From Bacteroidales bacterium UBA3844 (lineage in GTDB: Bacteria; Bacteroidota; Bacteroidia; Bacteroidales; Paludibacteraceae), in NCBI GenBank assembly GCA_002392915.1, contig DGHQ01000018.1:1-9231 (forward strand): DNA of 9,231 bases. The letters run 5' to 3'. The translations under genes and the position numbers were made by a program. The notes beneath the pieces are model-generated. The model worked only from the letters and a program-made list of their open reading frames with translations. It had not been told where the DNA came from and made no database searches. Below, piece by piece: positions 6,639 through 9,231 of the stretch. Within the stretch, counting starts at the first letter, position 1, and the number at the start of each line of letters is the position of its first letter.

Positions 6639-6640
6639 AA

Positions 6641-6660
6641 TGTTAATTTTTTTTGTTAAT
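6641..6660. promoter_or_regulatory. TGTTAAT direct repeats before the antitoxin-like gene
   Basis: TGTTAAT occurs at 6641-6647 and again at 6654-6660, 13 bases apart. The nearer copy lies two bases from the antitoxin start at 6638. Type II antitoxins usually repress their own operon by binding such paired sites. That role is inferred here, and the low-complexity T-run between the copies weakens the case. Confidence 0.3.
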
Positions 6661-6668
6661 GACTGTTG

Positions 6669-6688
6669 AAAAATCCTGTCTTTGCAGG
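6669..6688 (-). terminator. Possible weak terminator after the PASTA gene
   Basis: Read on the minus strand, CCTG-CAAAGA-CAGG is followed by A and five T's. The four-base stem is short, so at most it attenuates read-through from the PASTA gene into the toxin-antitoxin remnant and rluD. Confidence 0.3.
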
Positions 6689-6716
6689 GTTGTTTGAGAA
6701 AAACACAAAAATCAGA

Positions 6717-7613
6717 TTAGTTCCAAAGTCCGTCCTCACTGTCTGGCACAGAATCCTGCACAGTCTCGTCTTTGAACACCTCTTCTGGCTCTTCCATCTT
6801 CGACTTGTCGATAGTCAGATATAGGTCGACGCGGGTGCCGGCAGGGACTGTCTTGCCTGTGATAGGTGTCTGTTTGTAGACGATGGCTTTATCTTTGTCT
6901 TGGTCTGTTATGCCTTTGTCATAATTGATAGAACCAATGTTCAAATCTTTTTCATGAGCTTCGTTTCTTGCTCTGTCAAGTGTAAGTCCACGGAAACTAG
7001 ACACTTGCACTTCTTCGTTAGACAATCCACGTCCGATAACCAAAGTGACGGCTGAACCTTCTGTCAGTTTTGTGTTTGGAAGGATGATCTGGTCGTGGAA
7101 TTTCACTTCTATAACGTTTCCACTCTGCTCCGACGGTACGTATTCCAAATTGTTGACCTTCAATCCTACACTTGCTAACAAGTTTTCAGCCTGACGTGCC
7201 GATCCTTCACGTACTTCAGGAAGCGACACTTTCTTCGCACTGTAAGCCTGGATCTTGACGTAGATTTTGCGACCCTCTTTCACTTTTGCTCCGGCTTTTG
7301 GCACTTGGTCGACGATGGCTCCTGGCTTCATTCCGTTGACATACATCGAGTCTATCACCTCATATGTTAATCCGCGAAGGGCAAGAATCTCACCACCTTC
7401 TTTTTCTGTCATACCGTTTAGATCGGGTGTCTCTATCTCTACACCATGATTTGTGTAGCTGTCAAGCCAGCTTGATGTCCATGCCAAACCGATAAGCACA
7501 ACTATGATGCATGCGAATATACTGATCACCAAAGGATTTTTGATGAATCTCTTGAAAAATGGCTCTTTGTTTTTCTTAGTCGATGTCGACTTTGATTCTG
7601 TTTCTGCGCTCAT
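6717..7613 (-). CDS. Membrane-anchored triple-PASTA protein
   Basis: This 298-residue protein has a basic, Ser/Thr-rich cytoplasmic N terminus (1-27, with FFKRFIKNP) and one transmembrane helix (about 28-46). Three PASTA repeats follow in the periplasm, at about 58-124, 128-196 and 200-272. Each opens with a short strand such as VEIETPDLNGM, LPEVREGSA or VSSFRGLTLDRA and ends near a GxxVxLxI-like strand. An acidic tail (from about 273, rich in E and D) closes the protein. PASTA domains in Ser/Thr kinases and penicillin-binding proteins bind peptidoglycan fragments or beta-lactams. Here there is no kinase or transpeptidase domain, so the protein is probably a cell-wall-binding or scaffolding factor (inference). 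In other Bacteroidales, as I recall, such a gene often sits directly before an RluD-type synthase and a D-Ala-D-Ala ligase. Here a toxin-antitoxin remnant lies between the PASTA gene and rluD, and no ligase follows. Confidence 0.9.
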   Translation of the reverse strand: MSAETESKSTSTKKNKEPFFKRFIKNPLVISIFACIIVVLIGLAWTSSWLDSYTNHGVEIETPDLNGMTEKEGGEILALRGLTYEVIDSMYVNGMKPGAIVDQVPKAGAKVKEGRKIYVKIQAYSAKKVSLPEVREGSARQAENLLASVGLKVNNLEYVPSEQSGNVIEVKFHDQIILPNTKLTEGSAVTLVIGRGLSNEEVQVSSFRGLTLDRARNEAHEKDLNIGSINYDKGITDQDKDKAIVYKQTPITGKTVPAGTRVDLYLTIDKSKMEEPEEVFKDETVQDSVPDSEDGLWN

Positions 7614-7652
7614 TTGAAAACCTATTTCTTCTAAATTCTTCTATATGAACTA

Positions 7653-7660
7653 CAAAAATA
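7653..7660 (-). promoter_or_regulatory. -7 box for the PASTA gene
   Basis: The minus strand reads TATTTTTG here, matching TAnnTTTG, 40 bases before the PASTA start codon. At the -33 position (about 7681-7684) it reads GTTG, a one-mismatch TTTG, with a spacer of 20. This is a moderate match. Confidence 0.5.
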
Positions 7661-7672
7661 AATGAAGATGAG

Positions 7673-7680
7673 TATCTTTG
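7673..7680 (+). promoter_or_regulatory. -7 box for miaB
   Basis: TATCTTTG matches TAnnTTTG and lies 22 bases before the miaB ATG. No TTTG -33 box is found at the right distance. The box lies inside the promoter region of the divergent PASTA gene, so the two promoters overlap. Confidence 0.55.
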
Positions 7681-7702
7681 CAACAATTTTAATATATAAA
7701 AG

Positions 7703-9052
7703 ATGAAAACAGACTCTAAATCTGCGACAAAAAAACTTTTTATTGAGACTTATGGCTGCCAGATGAACGTGGCAGACACGGAAGTTGTGGCTGCAATCAT
7801 GCAGACGGTAGGTTATGAAATCACTGAGGATATAGCGGAGGCAGACGCTATTTTTGCCAACACTTGTTCGATACGTGATAATGCGGAGCAGAAGATACAC
7901 TCCCGCATTCAGTATTTCCAGTCGTTGAAGCGTGATGCCAAGCGTCCGCTTATCATTGGTATTATCGGATGTATGGCGGAGAGAATGAAAGAGGATCTTC
8001 TGAAGACGGGAGTTGTAGACTTGGTGTGTGGCCCGGATTCGTATCTTGATCTGCCAAACTTGATCTCAAGTGTGGAGGCAGGTGAGAAAGCGATAAATGT
8101 GGATCTTTCAACTACTGAGACCTACCGCAACGTCATCCCGGCAAGACTCGGACACAATCGTATTTCGGGATATGTCTCTATCATGCGAGGCTGCAACAAT
8201 TTCTGTTCTTACTGTATTGTCCCTTACACTCGTGGACGCGAGAGAAGCCGAGCTGTCGACAGTATTCTGAATGAGGTCAACGATCTAAGTGAAAAGGGAT
8301 TCAAGGAGGTTGTCTTGTTGGGTCAGAATGTCAATTCTTATCGCTTCGTCGACGAGAATGAAAACGTCACCACTTTTGCCCAGCTGCTTGAGATAATCGC
8401 GCAAAAATTCCCAGGTATGCGTATCCGTTTCACCACGTCGCACCCTAAGGATATGACGGATGATATCCTTTATGCGATTGCCAAATGGGACAATGTGTGC
8501 AAACACATACATCTTGCGGTGCAGAGCGGAAGTTCTGCCGTGTTGAAGGCTATGAACAGGAAGTATACCCGCGAATGGTTTTTGGAGAGAATCGCTGCCA
8601 TACGCCGTATAATTCCGGATTGTGGCATCACAACGGATATTTTCTGCGGATTCCATGGGGAGACGGAGGAGGATCACCAGCAGACTCTTTCTTTGATGAA
8701 TGAGGTGGTGTTTGATTCAGCGTTCATGTTCAAATATTCCGAGCGTCCGGGCACATACGCGTCTAAGTTTTTGCCAGACAATATCTCTGAAGAGGTGAAG
8801 ATCCGCCGATTGAACGAGATTATTGAAAATCAGACACGTCTGTCGGCAATCAGCAATGAGCGTGACCTTGGCAAAGTGTTTGAAGTGCTGGTTGAAGGCC
8901 GCAGCAAGAGAAGTGCGGACCAGCTGTTTGGGCGCACACAGCAGAACAAAGTGGCTGTTTTCCCTAAGGGAGACGCGAAGGTTGGCGACATTGTCCATGT
9001 CAAAGTGTTGCAGACAACATCAGCAACATTGATAGGCGAAATTGTGGAGTGA
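7703..9052 (+). CDS. miaB: tRNA-2-methylthio-N6-dimethylallyladenosine synthase MiaB
   Basis: MiaB is a radical-SAM methylthiotransferase that adds a methylthio group to i6A37 in tRNAs reading UNN codons, giving ms2i6A, which improves decoding. The 449-residue length fits the family. The N-terminal domain has the three auxiliary-cluster cysteines: C19 (ETYGCQMNVADTE), C55 (NTCSIRDNAE) and C90 (GCMAERMKEDL). The radical-SAM domain has CxxxCxxC at C164, C168 and C171 (RGCNNFCSYC), followed by IVPYTRGRERSR. A C-terminal TRAM RNA-binding domain spans about 385-448. VLLGQNVNSYR and the ERPGTYASKF segment favour MiaB over the related MtaB and RimO. The ATG at 7703 directly precedes the conserved N terminus. 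The gene appears monocistronic. No clear terminator is seen after the stop. Confidence 0.96.
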   Translation: MKTDSKSATKKLFIETYGCQMNVADTEVVAAIMQTVGYEITEDIAEADAIFANTCSIRDNAEQKIHSRIQYFQSLKRDAKRPLIIGIIGCMAERMKEDLLKTGVVDLVCGPDSYLDLPNLISSVEAGEKAINVDLSTTETYRNVIPARLGHNRISGYVSIMRGCNNFCSYCIVPYTRGRERSRAVDSILNEVNDLSEKGFKEVVLLGQNVNSYRFVDENENVTTFAQLLEIIAQKFPGMRIRFTTSHPKDMTDDILYAIAKWDNVCKHIHLAVQSGSSAVLKAMNRKYTREWFLERIAAIRRIIPDCGITTDIFCGFHGETEEDHQQTLSLMNEVVFDSAFMFKYSERPGTYASKFLPDNISEEVKIRRLNEIIENQTRLSAISNERDLGKVFEVLVEGRSKRSADQLFGRTQQNKVAVFPKGDAKVGDIVHVKVLQTTSATLIGEIVE

Positions 9053-9139
9053 TTGAATTCATATAGATAGCGGAAAAATGCTGAGGTATTAATCATATTC
9101 TGCTAGTTTGAATAAAATTTCAAAAAAAACGGTGCTTTT

Positions 9140-9171
9140 TTTGGTTTTGACCCGAAAAGTTTATACTTTTG
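9140..9171 (+). promoter_or_regulatory. Consensus Bacteroidetes promoter of the tRNA gene
   Basis: TTTG (9140-9143) and TACTTTTG (9164-9171) are separated by exactly 20 bases, a full match to the TTTG-N19/20-TAnnTTTG consensus. Transcription would start near 9177, about 25 bases before the mature tRNA 5' end. Confidence 0.75.
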
Positions 9172-9201
9172 CATCGCTTTTGAAAGAAAGCAGTTAAGGT
9201 A

Positions 9202-9231
9202 GGTCGGGTAGCTCAGCTGGATAGAGCAACA
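9202..9231 (+). tRNA. tRNA, 5' part only (isotype not readable)
   Basis: GGTCGGG forms the 5' strand of the acceptor stem. T8-A9 follow, then the D-arm GCTC-AGCTGGATA-GAGC (9211-9227) with its conserved A14 and G18-G19, and the start of the anticodon stem (ACA). The window ends before the anticodon. The sequence resembles Bacteroidetes tRNA-Arg(UCU) genes from memory, but the isotype cannot be confirmed. A strong promoter precedes it. Confidence 0.88.

Noticed and set aside
6463..6669. 68-codon plus-strand open frame opposite the antitoxin-like gene
   Set aside because: It is antisense to a better supported small gene. Its hydrophobic, Phe/Ser-rich translation is what the complement of a Lys-rich gene gives.
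9122..9142. A-tract/T-tract hairpin after miaB as a terminator
   Set aside because: The stem would be A-T pairs only, and the T-run overlaps the -33 box of the tRNA promoter, so it is not convincing.

Overview
The window looks like a chromosomal segment of a Bacteroidales bacterium (Bacteroides, Prevotella or Muribaculaceae type; the genus cannot be fixed from this sequence). Three things point there. The promoters match the Bacteroidetes consensus TTTG-N19/20-TAnnTTTG. There is a BspA-type leucine-rich-repeat protein and a lipoprotein with a Cys-Gly-acidic surface-export signal. The MutS, RluD and MiaB proteins read like Bacteroidales family members.

Layout, left to right. The window opens on the last bases of a 5S rRNA and the rRNA operon terminator (1-57). 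A repeat-rich intergenic stretch follows, with a GTAGAGACG hairpin element and ATCGTCC heptamers. Next is an AT-rich secreted BspA-like LRR gene (253-1299), then a second, shorter patch of the same intergenic repeat (1329-1374). mutS (1472-4111) starts behind a promoter-like box that overlaps an 8-bp inverted repeat. A monocistronic surface lipoprotein gene (4213-4986, possibly starting at 4180) has a near-consensus promoter and ends at a bidirectional terminator shared with the converging minus-strand cluster.

The minus-strand cluster, in transcription order, is a membrane-anchored PASTA protein (7613-6717), a small antitoxin-like gene (6638-6387), a PIN-domain toxin remnant (6384-6164) and rluD (6154-5075). 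miaB (7703-9052) diverges from the PASTA gene across an 89-bp gap. The window closes with a strong promoter and the first 30 bases of a tRNA.

The housekeeping genes cover mismatch repair (mutS), 23S rRNA pseudouridylation (rluD) and tRNA A37 methylthiolation (miaB). The accessory content is the LRR protein, the uncharacterised lipoprotein and the toxin-antitoxin remnant.

I did not find a convincing new multi-gene system. The most informative unusual features are the type II toxin-antitoxin pair, whose PIN toxin has lost its N-terminal half by an internal deletion while the antitoxin stays intact, and the lipoprotein, which contains two diverged copies of a ~60-residue module at an exact 128-residue offset.
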